NCBI GenBank assembly: GCA_964448245.1
Contig: CAYUWF010000012.1
Coordinates: forward strand, 1-31,956
Direction of reading: 5' to 3'
Source of the DNA: DATEVL01 sp964448245
GTDB taxonomy: Bacteria; Chloroflexota; Anaerolineae; Anaerolineales; E44-bin32
Length of the DNA stretch: 31,956 nucleotides
In this document: positions 6,983 to 16,636 of the stretch, piece by piece
How positions within the stretch are numbered: position 1 is the stretch's first letter
Layout: the number at the start of each line of letters is the position of its first letter
Program-made: the position numbers and the translations under genes
The notes under the pieces: model-generated
What the model saw: only the letters and a program-made list of their open reading frames with translations
Databases searched by the model: none
Told to the model about the DNA's origin: nothing

Positions 6983-8542
6983 ATGCGCAGGCGCTCCTTG
7001 TTCTGGCTCGCGGGTTCGGCCGCTGTCCTGGCGATCGCGCTCGCGCCATACGTGGTCGCCTGGCGGGCACAGCCCCCGGGTTTCGTCTTCCCAGGCTTCC
7101 TCGTCAACCCCATCGACGGATTCAGCTACCTGGCGAAGATGCGGCAGGGCGCAGAGGGGTCCTGGCTGTTCCACCTGCCGTACGCCGCGGAGCCCGGGGC
7201 AGGGGCGCTGCTGTTTGTCTACTACTTGATCCTCGGTCACATCCAGCGGTGGTGGGGGCTGGCCCCCGAGACTGTCTACCACGCGGCCAGGCTGGCGGGC
7301 ACAGCAGCCGTGCTAGGCGCAGCATTCGTCTTCTACCGCACGACCCTGCCCGCGCCGGCCCCACGGCGTTGGGCATTCGCGCTAACACTGTTTGGCTCCG
7401 GCCTGGGTTGGATCGGGGCGGGGTTAGGGCGGCTGCCGATCGATCTGTGGGTGCCGGAGGCGATTCCGTTCTTCTCCGCCTTCGCCAACGCGCATTTCCC
7501 TCTGGCGGCATCGGCGATGCTGGTGGCGCTGACGGTCGTGGCCGCGCCCGATCTTCCACGTCTCCCGCGGCTGGGTGGGGCGGCGCTCGCCGGGCTGGTC
7601 CTGGCGCTCGTTCAACCGTTCGCCGTGGTGGCGGTAGCCGCCGTCGGGGTGGTCTGGGGCATTTGGATGCGCGCCCGGCCCACTGCCGACGCCCCTTCGC
7701 CGAAGGCGCGCCGCGACCAGGCGTGGGCGGGGCTGGCTTTCCTCGTCGTGAGCGGGCCGTGGCTTGTCTATGACCTCTGGGTGACGCAGTCCCATCCGGC
7801 GCTCGCCGAATGGTCGCGCCAAAACCTGACGCCGACGCCGCCGCTGATCGACGTCCTCCTGGGTTATGGCGTGGTGCTCGTCCTGGCCGTCGTCGCCCTG
7901 GCCGCCCTGCGACCGCAGTCGACGGCCGGCGGCAGACTGCTGGCCACGTGGCTGATCGTCGGATTGGTCCTGGTCTTCGTTCCCTTCGGTTTGCAGCGTC
8001 GGATGCTCTTGGGGGTATTTTTTCCCATGGCGGCCCTGGCCGGGATGGCGTTGACCGCGCTCGCCGCCGGCGGACGTAGTCGAAAGTGGCTGGCCATTTT
8101 CCTCTTCGTGCTCTGTCTACCTTCGAGCATCGTCGTCCTAGCGGCGACTCTCGGCGGCGCGCTGAGACAGGAACCCGAGATCGTTATCACCACCGGGGAG
8201 CGTCAGTCTTACGCCTGGGCGGCCGATAAGCTTCCGCCGGGTTCTCTGTTCCTCGCCGGCGAGGTCACCGGAAACCGCATCCCCGCCTATGCCGATGTGC
8301 GTGTCCGTTACGGACACCCCTTCGAAACGCCCTACGCCGCAGCCGAGCTGGCGTGGGTGGAATCTGTCTACCGGAGCGACCGCACCCCGGCGGAGGTGCT
8401 GAGGGAACTGCGATCGCGATCCGTGGAATACGTCTATGTCGGACCGCGGGAACGGGCAATGGGAGATCTGGGGTGGGTGCAGGGGCTCGTCCCCGTCTAT
8501 CAGGGGGAGGATGTTGTGATCTACGGGCTTCCCGCGCCATGA
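6983..8542 (+). CDS. Polytopic membrane protein, glycosyltransferase-like (copy A1)
   Basis: This 519-aa protein has many hydrophobic segments, beginning with an N-terminal one at about residues 5-27. A non-cytoplasmic loop follows with DGFSYLAKMRQGAEGSWLF, an acidic D near residue 45, and a soluble C-terminal tail from about residue 400. The layout resembles polyprenyl-phosphate-sugar-dependent (GT-C type) glycosyltransferases, which carry an acidic residue in the first loop, but I cannot name a family with certainty. It is clearly homologous to the gene at 10647 (shared DG-SY-AKM-QG--G-WLF--PY motif and a similar tail). It starts a long operon; its stop overlaps the next start as ATGA. A role in building cell-surface glycan is inference. 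Confidence 0.75.
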   Translation: MRRRSLFWLAGSAAVLAIALAPYVVAWRAQPPGFVFPGFLVNPIDGFSYLAKMRQGAEGSWLFHLPYAAEPGAGALLFVYYLILGHIQRWWGLAPETVYHAARLAGTAAVLGAAFVFYRTTLPAPAPRRWAFALTLFGSGLGWIGAGLGRLPIDLWVPEAIPFFSAFANAHFPLAASAMLVALTVVAAPDLPRLPRLGGAALAGLVLALVQPFAVVAVAAVGVVWGIWMRARPTADAPSPKARRDQAWAGLAFLVVSGPWLVYDLWVTQSHPALAEWSRQNLTPTPPLIDVLLGYGVVLVLAVVALAALRPQSTAGGRLLATWLIVGLVLVFVPFGLQRRMLLGVFFPMAALAGMALTALAAGGRSRKWLAIFLFVLCLPSSIVVLAATLGGALRQEPEIVITTGERQSYAWAADKLPPGSLFLAGEVTGNRIPAYADVRVRYGHPFETPYAAAELAWVESVYRSDRTPAEVLRELRSRSVEYVYVGPRERAMGDLGWVQGLVPVYQGEDVVIYGLPAP

Positions 8543-10650
8543 GGCGGCTTCTTGCCCGCCCGTGGGCCGCCGTTCTCCTCCTCGCCGGCGCGGTCGCGCT
8601 CTTCCTCTTTCCACTCGCGCGGCAACCGCTGGCCTTTCCCTTTTCTCCCGGCTCCGCCTACTCGGACGCGTTGATCGGGCATCTCTCGAGTGCCATCTTC
8701 CTGCACCGCGCCGTCGAGACGTGGGGCCAGATCCCTCTCTGGAATCCGACCCTCCTCAGCGGCATGCCCTTCGCCGCCGACCCGCTTTCCGGACTGTGGT
8801 ATCCGCCGCTGTGGCTCCTGGCCCTCGCCCCAAGCGCGGCGGCCATCAACCTGTTGTTCTGGGCTCACCTGGTGTTGGGCGGGTTGGGCATGTTCCTCCT
8901 GCTGAGGGCCGAAGGACTCGGGAATCTGGCTTCCCTCGCCGGAGGCTTGGCATTCGCCGGCATGCCGAAGCTTGTAGGGCACGTCGGACTCGGACACCTG
9001 ACCCTGGTCTTCGCCGTCTGCTGGTCTCCGTGGGTCTTGTTGTTGGTCGGCGGCGCGATCGACGGCCTCGCCGCAAATCATTGGATCCGCAAGTTCCTCC
9101 TCGCCGGGCTCTTGGGCGGGGTCGTGTTCGTCGCCGATCCGCGCTGGTTTGTCCCGACGATGCTCGTCGCCGTCGCGTACGGCGTCTGGCGTTGGACCTC
9201 GAGGCCGGCGGGGTCGGCGCGGTTAATCCCGCGCCTCTGGAAAGGCAGCGCGGCCGCCGGGATCGCCCTGGCTGCGGTGGCGGCGGCGCTGGCGCTGCCG
9301 CTGGCCGAGTTCGTCGGCCTGTCGACTCGAGCGTCGCTGACAGCCGCCGCCGCCGACGTCTACGCGCTGCCAGCGGAAGGTCTGCTGGGCATGCTGGTGG
9401 TCTCCCGAGGCGCGTGGGCCGAGTGGATGGTTTCGACGGGTTCTGTTTCGCTGGTGTTGGCGGCGGCGGGGATCGGCGCTTCGTGGAAGCGGACTCTCTT
9501 CTGGACAGGCGTCTTCGCGCTGGCCCTGATCCTGGCGTTGGGCCAGGCGACTCCTCTGGGAGTCGTTTTCTCCGTTCTCCCCGGAGCCGATCTGGTGCGA
9601 GTGCCTGCGCGCTGGCTCTTCTTCTCGGGCATGGGATCGGCCGCCCTCGCCGCCTACGGTGTGGCCGCCGTCGAGAATGGACCCGAAGGGAAATCGATCC
9701 GGAGCATGCGTCTGGCGGCGCTTTTCGTCGGGGCCGTCGTAGTGGCGGTGAGCCTTGGAGTAGGCCTGATTTACGGCGAGGTCTCTGCTTGGTCTGCGCT
9801 CTTCGCAGTCCTGGCCGTCGTGGTGATCTCGGTCGGAGGTCGAACCTCTCGTCCGAACTGGGCTGCACCGCTCCTGACGACGCTCCTGGTCCTCGAATTG
9901 TGTTGGATCGACATCCCGCTCAACGAAGCACGCTTCGCCGATGAGGCGCTCGGAGCGGGCCGGATGGTCGCCGCGGCGCTCTCGGACGACGGAGACGCGG
10001 GGCGTATCTTCTCACCGTCTTATGCCGTCCCGCAGGAGGCAGCAGCGGCGGCGGGCCTGGCGCTGGCAGATGGGGTCCACCCCTTGCAGCTCTCGAGCTA
10101 TGTTGCCTTCATGGCCGAGGCGGCGGGCTTCCCTCCCGAGACGTACTCGGTCACGCTGCCACCGTTCCCGTCCGGCGACCCAACCGTCGACTGGGGACCG
10201 GAGCTCGACGCCCAGGCTCTGGGGCTGTTGGGTGTTGGCCGAATCGCCTCGACGTTTCCGATCGAGGGAGCAGGCCTGACCTTCGAGAGGGCGATTGGCG
10301 GTGTCTTCGTCTATCGAAACGCCGCCGCACGACCGAGGGCGTGGGTTGAAGCCGCGGGCAAAGAAGCTCTACTGGTCGACTCCATCGATTGGACGCCCAA
10401 CCACGTCAACCTCCGCGCCTCGGGTCCGGGACTTCTAGTCCTGGGCGATCCGATGTACCCGGGCTGGCGGGCCACGGTTGACGGCGGGGAAGTCCCCATC
10501 GTCCCGTACCAAGGCTTGCTGCGATCGGTTGAGCTCCCTCCGGGCAAGCACGCCATCCGCTTTCGCTTCCTCCCGCTCAGCCTGCTGGCCGGCATGGCGA
10601 TCGGACTGGGCGCGGCGGCCGTGGCGTTGGTGCTGTGGAGGCGGGCGTGA
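8539..10650 (+). CDS. YfhO-like polytopic membrane protein (copy B1)
   Basis: The 703-aa product has about a dozen hydrophobic segments. The first external loop carries IPLWNPTLLSGMPFAADP and LWYPPLW, a typical YfhO signature. Near the C-terminus is a beta-rich domain with the family motif GDPMYPGWRATVDGGEVPI followed by a last membrane helix. YfhO proteins in Gram-positive bacteria are membrane glycosyltransferases that decorate teichoic acids; the acceptor in this organism is unknown. Start: ATG at 8539 overlaps the A1 stop by 4 nt; the frame remains open further upstream but that part is antiparallel noise within A1. Paralogue of the gene at 12232. Confidence 0.85.
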   Translation: MRRLLARPWAAVLLLAGAVALFLFPLARQPLAFPFSPGSAYSDALIGHLSSAIFLHRAVETWGQIPLWNPTLLSGMPFAADPLSGLWYPPLWLLALAPSAAAINLLFWAHLVLGGLGMFLLLRAEGLGNLASLAGGLAFAGMPKLVGHVGLGHLTLVFAVCWSPWVLLLVGGAIDGLAANHWIRKFLLAGLLGGVVFVADPRWFVPTMLVAVAYGVWRWTSRPAGSARLIPRLWKGSAAAGIALAAVAAALALPLAEFVGLSTRASLTAAAADVYALPAEGLLGMLVVSRGAWAEWMVSTGSVSLVLAAAGIGASWKRTLFWTGVFALALILALGQATPLGVVFSVLPGADLVRVPARWLFFSGMGSAALAAYGVAAVENGPEGKSIRSMRLAALFVGAVVVAVSLGVGLIYGEVSAWSALFAVLAVVVISVGGRTSRPNWAAPLLTTLLVLELCWIDIPLNEARFADEALGAGRMVAAALSDDGDAGRIFSPSYAVPQEAAAAAGLALADGVHPLQLSSYVAFMAEAAGFPPETYSVTLPPFPSGDPTVDWGPELDAQALGLLGVGRIASTFPIEGAGLTFERAIGGVFVYRNAAARPRAWVEAAGKEALLVDSIDWTPNHVNLRASGPGLLVLGDPMYPGWRATVDGGEVPIVPYQGLLRSVELPPGKHAIRFRFLPLSLLAGMAIGLGAAAVALVLWRRA

Positions 10651-12239
10651 CGCGGGAGGACCGTCGCTGGTGCCTTCTCCTCTCGGTCCTCTTGATGGTC
10701 CTGACATCGATCCCCTACGTCGTCGGATTCCAGGCACAGCGGGGGGCGTGGGCCTTCGCGGGATTCGTCTTTGGCGTCGGGGACGGCAACTCCTACATCG
10801 CCAAAATGCTCCAGGGCGAAGCCGGCGCCTGGCTGTTTCAGACGCCGTATTCCTCGCAAGACTCGCCCGGGATCCTGGCCTTCCTCCCGTACCTCGTCTT
10901 GGGCAAGCTGGCTCAGGGCGCCGAACTCCACACCCAGCTCGTTGTCCTCTTCCATCTGGCCCGATTGGCGCTGATACCGGTCTCGGTTCTTGCCGTGTAT
11001 CGTTTCTCGGCCGTCTTCCTGGCCGAGCCGACATGGCGACGATGGGCGACTGCGCTGGCCGTCGCCGGAGGCGGCCTCGGATGGCTGCTGGCCCTCACTG
11101 GAAACATCCAGGTATTCGGCAGCCTGCCTCTCGATTTCTACTCGCCGGAGAGCTTCGGCTTCCTGGCCTTATACGGACTCCCGCACCTCCTCCTGGCGCG
11201 GGCCTTGCTCCTTCTGGCCCTGACGGCCTACCTGGGGACCCGCGAGGGTTTGCGGTCGGGACTGATCGCCGGCGTCCTCCTCCTCTGCCTCGGTCTGGTC
11301 CAGCCACTCACGGTTCTCTCGGCCTATGCCGCGCTGGGCTCGCACCTGCTTGTGCTGCTCATCCTGAAGCTGGCTGGACGTTCCACCATCTCTCTCGGTC
11401 CTTGGATGCGATCGGCAGGTCTGGCGACGGCCATCTCCTTGCCCCTCGTCGCCTACTACGTCGTCGGCTCTCTATCGGTGCCGGCCTTCCAGCAGTGGGC
11501 GGCACAGAATGTTCTGCCATCGCCGAGCCCGATCCACTACCTGATCGCCTATGCCCTCGTACTGATCCCGGCGATCATCGGCGCGCGCGATCTCACGCGG
11601 TCCGACAAGGCGCTTGGCTGGTTTTTGCCTGCCTGGCTCGTTGCCCTGGTCCTGCTCGCCTACGCACCTCTGACGGTGCAGCGCCGCCTGATCGAAGGGG
11701 CGTGGGTGGCGCTTTCCATTCTCGCCGCCAGGGGTATCAGGACGATCCCGATCGAGACCCGCAACCGGCGCTTGCTAGCTGGCGGGCTCCTGGCCGCATC
11801 GCTTCTCACGTCGATCCTTCTGCTCGGAGGGGGCCTGTGGCAGGCCCTGCATCCCTCCGTGCCGCTGTATCGGCCGGCCGAGGAGGTGGCTGCCTTCGAG
11901 TGGATCGCCGAGCATGCACCGGCCGGGGCGATCGTCCTGGCCTCGTTCGACACCGGCAACGCGCTGCCGGCCTGGGCGCCCGTGCGCTCGGTCATCGGCC
12001 ACGGGCCGGAGACTGCCAATCTGGCGGAGATCCAACCGGAGGTCGAGCGCTTCTTCGCCGGGGTCCTGAGCGCGACGGCCGCCGATCGATTCCTACGCGA
12101 GCAGCGCGTCTCATTTGTCCTGCGCGGGCCGCTCGAGCGAGAGTTGGGCGACTGGGGACGTCTGCCCTCGGACCGGCTCCGTGAGGTCTACCACGCGGCG
12201 GGCTACGTGATCTATGCCATCGAGCCTGACGATGCCTGA
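10647..12239 (+). CDS. Polytopic membrane protein, glycosyltransferase-like (copy A2)
   Basis: This 530-aa protein is a paralogue of A1. Both open with a membrane helix ending in PYVV, then the loop with DGNSYIAKMLQGEAGAWLF and a Y-LVLGKL helix, many further membrane helices, and a soluble tail beginning EWIAEHAPAGAIVLAS with the GNALPAW and VIYA features matched in A1. I set the start at GTG 10647, which overlaps the B1 stop as GTGA and has GGAGG about 6 nt upstream; an in-frame GTG at 10635 is the alternative. A GT-C-like function on lipid-linked sugars is inferred from topology only. Confidence 0.75.
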   Translation: MTREDRRWCLLLSVLLMVLTSIPYVVGFQAQRGAWAFAGFVFGVGDGNSYIAKMLQGEAGAWLFQTPYSSQDSPGILAFLPYLVLGKLAQGAELHTQLVVLFHLARLALIPVSVLAVYRFSAVFLAEPTWRRWATALAVAGGGLGWLLALTGNIQVFGSLPLDFYSPESFGFLALYGLPHLLLARALLLLALTAYLGTREGLRSGLIAGVLLLCLGLVQPLTVLSAYAALGSHLLVLLILKLAGRSTISLGPWMRSAGLATAISLPLVAYYVVGSLSVPAFQQWAAQNVLPSPSPIHYLIAYALVLIPAIIGARDLTRSDKALGWFLPAWLVALVLLAYAPLTVQRRLIEGAWVALSILAARGIRTIPIETRNRRLLAGGLLAASLLTSILLLGGGLWQALHPSVPLYRPAEEVAAFEWIAEHAPAGAIVLASFDTGNALPAWAPVRSVIGHGPETANLAEIQPEVERFFAGVLSATAADRFLREQRVSFVLRGPLERELGDWGRLPSDRLREVYHAAGYVIYAIEPDDA

Positions 12240-14562
12240 CCCGCAGGGGCGCCCGATCGCCGGCGGCGAGACAGGCGGGCAGCGGACGTCCTGGCGCCTC
12301 GACCGCTGGGTCCCGTTCTTGTTGGTCGCGCTCGGACCGATCCTCCTCTTCGGGCCGATGCTGGCTCGCGGCGACGTCCTGTACTGGGGAACGCCGCTCC
12401 TGCAATTCGTCCCGTGGCGCACCTACGCCTTCGAGTTGATCCGGCAGGGCGCTTTGCCCCTCTGGAATCCGTTACTCGGAATGGGCGCGCCGCTGTTGGC
12501 GAATTACCAGTCGGCGCTGCTCTATCCTCCGAATTGGATCCTCCCGTTTGCCGCCGCCGGGTGGGGAGAGGGGCTCCTGGTGCTGGCGCACCTGGTCTCT
12601 GCGGGCGCCGGCACCGCGCTGCTCCTACGGCGGCTCAAGATCGGCCTGCTGGGGCAGGTCGTCGGTAGCATCGCCTTCGCCTCGTGCTCCTACCTTGTGG
12701 CACGGGCGGGCTTCTTAAGCCTTAACGCCTCGGCATCGTACCTCCCGTGGCTGGTCCTCGCCGCCGACATCGCCGCCGGCGCGGCGCTCTCTTCCCCGTC
12801 GGCTCGGTGGCTGGGGGCCTCGGCCGGGCTGGGGGCCGTCGTCGGACTGCAGGCTCTGGCCGGTCACGCGCAGTCGATGGCCTACAGCCTGTTGTTCGCC
12901 TTCGCCTGGTCGCTGTGGAGGGCGCTGGACCTTGGCGGTTGGCGAGCCGGAGGCCGGGTGGCGATCGTGTGGCTGGGCGCGGGCGCGCTTGGGCTTGGCC
13001 TGGCCGCAGCCCAGTTGATCCCGACCGGCGAGTACGTGCTTGACTCCAGCCGCGGCGGGGGCCTGCAGGAAACGGCCGCACTGACCTACTCCTTCTGGCC
13101 TTGGCGGACGCTCGGCCTGTTGATGCCCGGGCTCTTCGGCAGCCCGGCCTCGGGGGACTACTGGGGATATGGCAATTACTGGGAGGACGCGCTCTACCTC
13201 GGTGTGCTGCCGCTCCTGATGGCGGTGACGGCGGCCGCGCGCGCCGGCCGCATCGGCGCGCAGGCCGGGCGAACGCGCACGTTCCTACTTGTGGCGGCGG
13301 GCATCGGCTTCCTTTTCGCCCTCGGGTCCAACACGCCTGCCTTCCCCTTCCTGTTCCGCAACGTGCCCCTCTTCGACATCTTCAACGCACCGACGCGCCT
13401 CAACTTGATCACGACCTTCTGCCTGGCGATCCTGGCCGGCCTCGGGGCCGAGCTTTGGGCGCGGCCGACCGGGCGCGGTCTCTACTGGACACGTTTGGGC
13501 ACGGCCGGTGCCGGGGGCGTGCTACTCCTGGGCCTTATCGCCACTCGCCTCCCGATGGGGTTGCGCGAGAGCTTCGGGCGCAGCTTTGCCCTGGCCGGCC
13601 TATGGCTCCTCCTCGCCGGTTTGCTGGCACTGCTGTGGCCACGCGAGGTTGGCGGAAGGTGGGTGGTCATCGTGGCGGTCGTGATCACGCTCGATCTTGT
13701 CCTGGCCGGCGCCGGGCTGAACCCATCCACCTCCGCCGCGATTTACCAGGGCGAAACCGCGCTGGCTTCCAGCACCGGGAAGGAGCACCGCCTGTACCTG
13801 TTTCCCGACGCCGAGCGGGTCCTGAAGTTCGACCGGACGCACCGCTTCGACTCGTTCCAGCAGAACCTGGATCCCTCGCTCATTCGCCAGAGCCTGCTCC
13901 CGAACACGACCCTACTCGACCGGCTCCCGTCCGCCAACAACTTCGACCCTCTCCTTCCCGCTCGCTACGTCGATTGGATCGCAGCCTTGGCCGCCGCGCC
14001 ACGCGAGGACCAGCTGAAGAGATTGCGTCTGATGGATGTCGGGTGGGTGGCGGAAGAGGTAGACAGCGAGCCTCCCTGGGTCACCTATCATCCAGTGCCC
14101 GGTGCCCTTCGCGCCCGTCTCATTCCGCTGGCGATCAGCGTGGAGGGCCCGGCCGAAGCGCTGGTTGTGCTGGCTTCCCCGGACTTCGACCCCGAGAAGT
14201 TGGTCGTTCTCGAGGCACCGGAGCAGGTCACCGGCCAGCGTGGCGGCATGGGCGTTGTCGACGTGGTCGCTTCGACGGACCCCAATCGCGTAGTCCTGCG
14301 TGTCCTGGCACCGCAAGGGGGCTGGCTCCTTCTCTCGGACGCATGGTTCCCGGCCTGGGAGGTGTTGGTTGACGGCGAGGCAGCCCAAGCCTATCCGGCC
14401 GACGTCGCTTTCCGCGCCGTGTGGGTACCGCCCGGGTCGTCCGCTGTCGTCTGGGAATACCAGCCGGCGTCGTTTCGCGTCGGCGCGATCGTCTCCGTGA
14501 TGAGTCTCATCATCCTGGTCGGAGTCACATGCGTTTGGATCGCACGTCGCCGTTCCGTGTAG
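12232..14562 (+). CDS. YfhO-like polytopic membrane protein (copy B2)
   Basis: The 776-aa product shares the YfhO layout with B1: a first loop with LPLWNPLLGMGAPLLANYQS and LLYPPNWI, many membrane helices, an extracytoplasmic region after residue 500, and a C-terminal motif LLLSDAWFPAWEVLVDGEA before the final helix. FNAPTRLNL in the middle matches the conserved R-P-ARW/FNAPTR element seen in B1 as VRVPARW. I take ATG 12232 (8-nt overlap with A2); ATG 12214 would add six residues. The product is likely a membrane glycosyltransferase whose lipid-linked donor and acceptor are unknown. The next gene starts inside its 3' end. Confidence 0.83.
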   Translation: MPDPQGRPIAGGETGGQRTSWRLDRWVPFLLVALGPILLFGPMLARGDVLYWGTPLLQFVPWRTYAFELIRQGALPLWNPLLGMGAPLLANYQSALLYPPNWILPFAAAGWGEGLLVLAHLVSAGAGTALLLRRLKIGLLGQVVGSIAFASCSYLVARAGFLSLNASASYLPWLVLAADIAAGAALSSPSARWLGASAGLGAVVGLQALAGHAQSMAYSLLFAFAWSLWRALDLGGWRAGGRVAIVWLGAGALGLGLAAAQLIPTGEYVLDSSRGGGLQETAALTYSFWPWRTLGLLMPGLFGSPASGDYWGYGNYWEDALYLGVLPLLMAVTAAARAGRIGAQAGRTRTFLLVAAGIGFLFALGSNTPAFPFLFRNVPLFDIFNAPTRLNLITTFCLAILAGLGAELWARPTGRGLYWTRLGTAGAGGVLLLGLIATRLPMGLRESFGRSFALAGLWLLLAGLLALLWPREVGGRWVVIVAVVITLDLVLAGAGLNPSTSAAIYQGETALASSTGKEHRLYLFPDAERVLKFDRTHRFDSFQQNLDPSLIRQSLLPNTTLLDRLPSANNFDPLLPARYVDWIAALAAAPREDQLKRLRLMDVGWVAEEVDSEPPWVTYHPVPGALRARLIPLAISVEGPAEALVVLASPDFDPEKLVVLEAPEQVTGQRGGMGVVDVVASTDPNRVVLRVLAPQGGWLLLSDAWFPAWEVLVDGEAAQAYPADVAFRAVWVPPGSSAVVWEYQPASFRVGAIVSVMSLIILVGVTCVWIARRRSV

Positions 14563-15641
14563 TCTGGCCCTCGCTCGTCTCGGCCGCGCTCTGCCTGCTC
14601 TTCGCCGGCACCCGTCTGGCTCACAGCGGCTGGGACCCGGTGGCGCTGGCGGAGCTCGGGACGCGCTACACCGATCTCGACGCGCAGGGAACGGAAGGCT
14701 ACGACGGCCAGTTCACCTATAGAATGGCCGTCCAGTGGGATCCGCAGAGCGTCGAGCCTCATCTCGATCGTCCGGCCTACCGCTACCAGCGCGTCCTGCT
14801 GCCGCTCTTGGCGCGGGCAGCCGTCCTGGGAGATCCCAGCCTCGTAGCCTGGGCCCTGTTGATCATCGGCGTGGTTTCGGCGGCTGTCGGGACGGCGGCC
14901 GTCGCCCAGATCATGCTGGACCATGGTCAATGGGAAGGGTATGCGTTAGGATTCGGCCTGTGGGTCGGCGTTGTGGCGAGCGTCGGCCTTTTTCTGCACG
15001 AGGCGCTAGCCTACGCGCTGGTGGCGCTGGGGTGGCTTGCCTGCCGGCGCTCGCGGGCGGCATGGGGAGCCGTTGCTCTGACGTTGGCGCTGTTTGCCAA
15101 GGAGACGACCATCCCGTTCTGGGCCGCAGGCATGGCGGTGCACGGCGCCGTCCCGGAGATGGATCGTCGGCGCAGGGCGTGGCTGATCAGTGGGATGGCG
15201 GCGTTCCTCCTGTGGCAGTTGTGGCTCTGGTGGACCTTCGGGGAACCCGGGATCGGGAGCGGCGGCGCGATGAGCACGCCGTTCGAGTTGGTCCCGTTGA
15301 TGGGTTTCTTGCGCATCGGGGTGGTCAGCCCGGAGGCGCTCGGGCTCTTACTGGTCATCTTCGGCCCGATGGTCGTGCTGCCCGCCATTTGGGGGCTGTG
15401 GGCCGCCCTTCGGCGATTGAGGGCGGAACACCTTCACGCCGAGTCCTGGGCGCTACTGCTGAACGCGGCGCTGATCGTGTTCGTCCCGTTCTCGACGGCG
15501 CGCGAGCCGCTGGGGTTGGTGCGCCTGGCGACCGGGCTGGTGCTGGCCGTGCTGCTTTTCGCAGCGGTCTGGGGCATGCGCCGCGTTTTGAACTACTCGC
15601 TCTTCTGGACGTCGATGCTGGTGCTGCTGATCCGCCGCTAG
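14529..15641 (+). CDS. Polytopic membrane protein of the cell-surface glycopolymer type
   Basis: The 370-aa product has about nine hydrophobic segments. After the first helix comes a loop with GYDGQFTYRMAVQWDP and a PAYRYQRVLLPLLARA stretch. This GYDGQ/YRYQR combination recalls the family annotated as AZOBR_p60025-type cell-surface glycopolymer formation proteins; that recall is from memory and not verified. A second notable motif is LFAKETTIPFW in the middle. ATG at 14529 is preceded by GGAG 4 nt upstream and lies 34 nt inside the end of B2, so the genes are coupled. The context of four other membrane glycan-type proteins supports an envelope polysaccharide role (inference). Confidence 0.75.
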   Translation: MRLDRTSPFRVVWPSLVSAALCLLFAGTRLAHSGWDPVALAELGTRYTDLDAQGTEGYDGQFTYRMAVQWDPQSVEPHLDRPAYRYQRVLLPLLARAAVLGDPSLVAWALLIIGVVSAAVGTAAVAQIMLDHGQWEGYALGFGLWVGVVASVGLFLHEALAYALVALGWLACRRSRAAWGAVALTLALFAKETTIPFWAAGMAVHGAVPEMDRRRRAWLISGMAAFLLWQLWLWWTFGEPGIGSGGAMSTPFELVPLMGFLRIGVVSPEALGLLLVIFGPMVVLPAIWGLWAALRRLRAEHLHAESWALLLNAALIVFVPFSTAREPLGLVRLATGLVLAVLLFAAVWGMRRVLNYSLFWTSMLVLLIRR

Positions 15642-15661
15642 CGTCCTCGCTCAGATCAACG

Positions 15662-16636
15662 ATGCAGGTCCGCGAGGTTATCTCGATGCAGTCAGTCTCC
15701 CAACTGGGGAAGCGCATCGCCGAGAACATCGAGCGCGTCATCGTCGGCAAGCCCGAGCCGGTCCGCCTGACGCTGCTCGGGCTCCTGGCGCATGGCCACA
15801 TCCTGATTGAGGACGTCCCCGGCACGGGCAAGACGGTGCTGGCCAAGAGCTTGGCCCGGTCGATCGGTGGGTCCTTCAACCGGATCCAATTCACTCCCGA
15901 CATGCTGCCGAGCGACGTTACCGGGGTATCGATCTTCAATCAACAGTCCCGGACGTTCGAGTTCCGCCCCGGGCCCGTGGTGGCGCAGATCGTATTGATC
16001 GACGAGATCAACCGGGCTACGCCCAAAACCCAGGCTGCCCTGCTCGAAGCGATGGAGGAACGCCAGGTCACGGTCGACGGCGTGACCTACCCGCTGCCGA
16101 CCCCTTTCCTAGTGCTGGCAACGCAGAACCCGATCGAATACGAGGGCACGTTCCCTCTGCCGGAGGCTCAGCTCGACCGCTTCTTCTTGCGGATCAGCCT
16201 GGGGTATCCGCTGCTGTCGGATGAAATCCGTATGCTGGAGGGGCAGCAGATCCAGCACCCCCTGGACTCGCTTGAAGCCGTCGCCTCCGTCGACGAGGTC
16301 ACGGAGGCACAGCGGCAGGTGCGGCAGGTGCGGATCGTCGACGAGCTGAAGCGCTACATTCTCGACTTGGTGACCGCCACCCGCAAGCATCACGAGGTTT
16401 ATCTGGGGGCCAGCCCGCGGGGAAGCCTGGCCCTCTTCCGCGGCGCGCAGGCCCACGCCGCGCTGGCGGACCGCGACTACGTCCTGCCGGATGACATCAA
16501 GGCCGTCGCCGTGGCGGCCCTAGCTCACCGCATGATCATCGGTTCCGCCGCGCGCATCCGCGACGTCGACGCCCGCATGATCGTCCAAGAGGTGCTTGGG
16601 GCGACGCCCGTTCCTGGGGGCGCCGGCGGGCGATGA
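15662..16636 (+). CDS. moxR: MoxR family AAA+ ATPase
   Basis: The 324-aa protein has the complete MoxR pattern. Walker A is DVPGTGKT (residues 51-58) and Walker B is VLIDEIN (111-117), followed by RATPKTQAALLEAMEERQVT. Also present are the sensor-1 segment LATQNPIEYEGTFPLPEAQLDRF (shown here as a motif name, residues 152-174), and a C-terminal GASPRGSLAL sensor-2 region. MoxR ATPases act as chaperones in assembling metal or surface protein complexes and almost always pair with a DUF58 gene, as here. ATG 15662 follows the previous stop by 20 nt; ATG 15686 is an alternative with GAGG 8 nt upstream and may be the true start. The stop overlaps the DUF58 start as ATGA. Confidence 0.95.
   Translation: MQVREVISMQSVSQLGKRIAENIERVIVGKPEPVRLTLLGLLAHGHILIEDVPGTGKTVLAKSLARSIGGSFNRIQFTPDMLPSDVTGVSIFNQQSRTFEFRPGPVVAQIVLIDEINRATPKTQAALLEAMEERQVTVDGVTYPLPTPFLVLATQNPIEYEGTFPLPEAQLDRFFLRISLGYPLLSDEIRMLEGQQIQHPLDSLEAVASVDEVTEAQRQVRQVRIVDELKRYILDLVTATRKHHEVYLGASPRGSLALFRGAQAHAALADRDYVLPDDIKAVAVAALAHRMIIGSAARIRDVDARMIVQEVLGATPVPGGAGGR

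Noticed and set aside
8562..9944. A 460-codon alternate + frame inside the YfhO-like B1 gene.
   Set aside because: The frame is dominated by arginine, proline and glycine, while the 8539-10650 frame has membrane helices and YfhO motifs.
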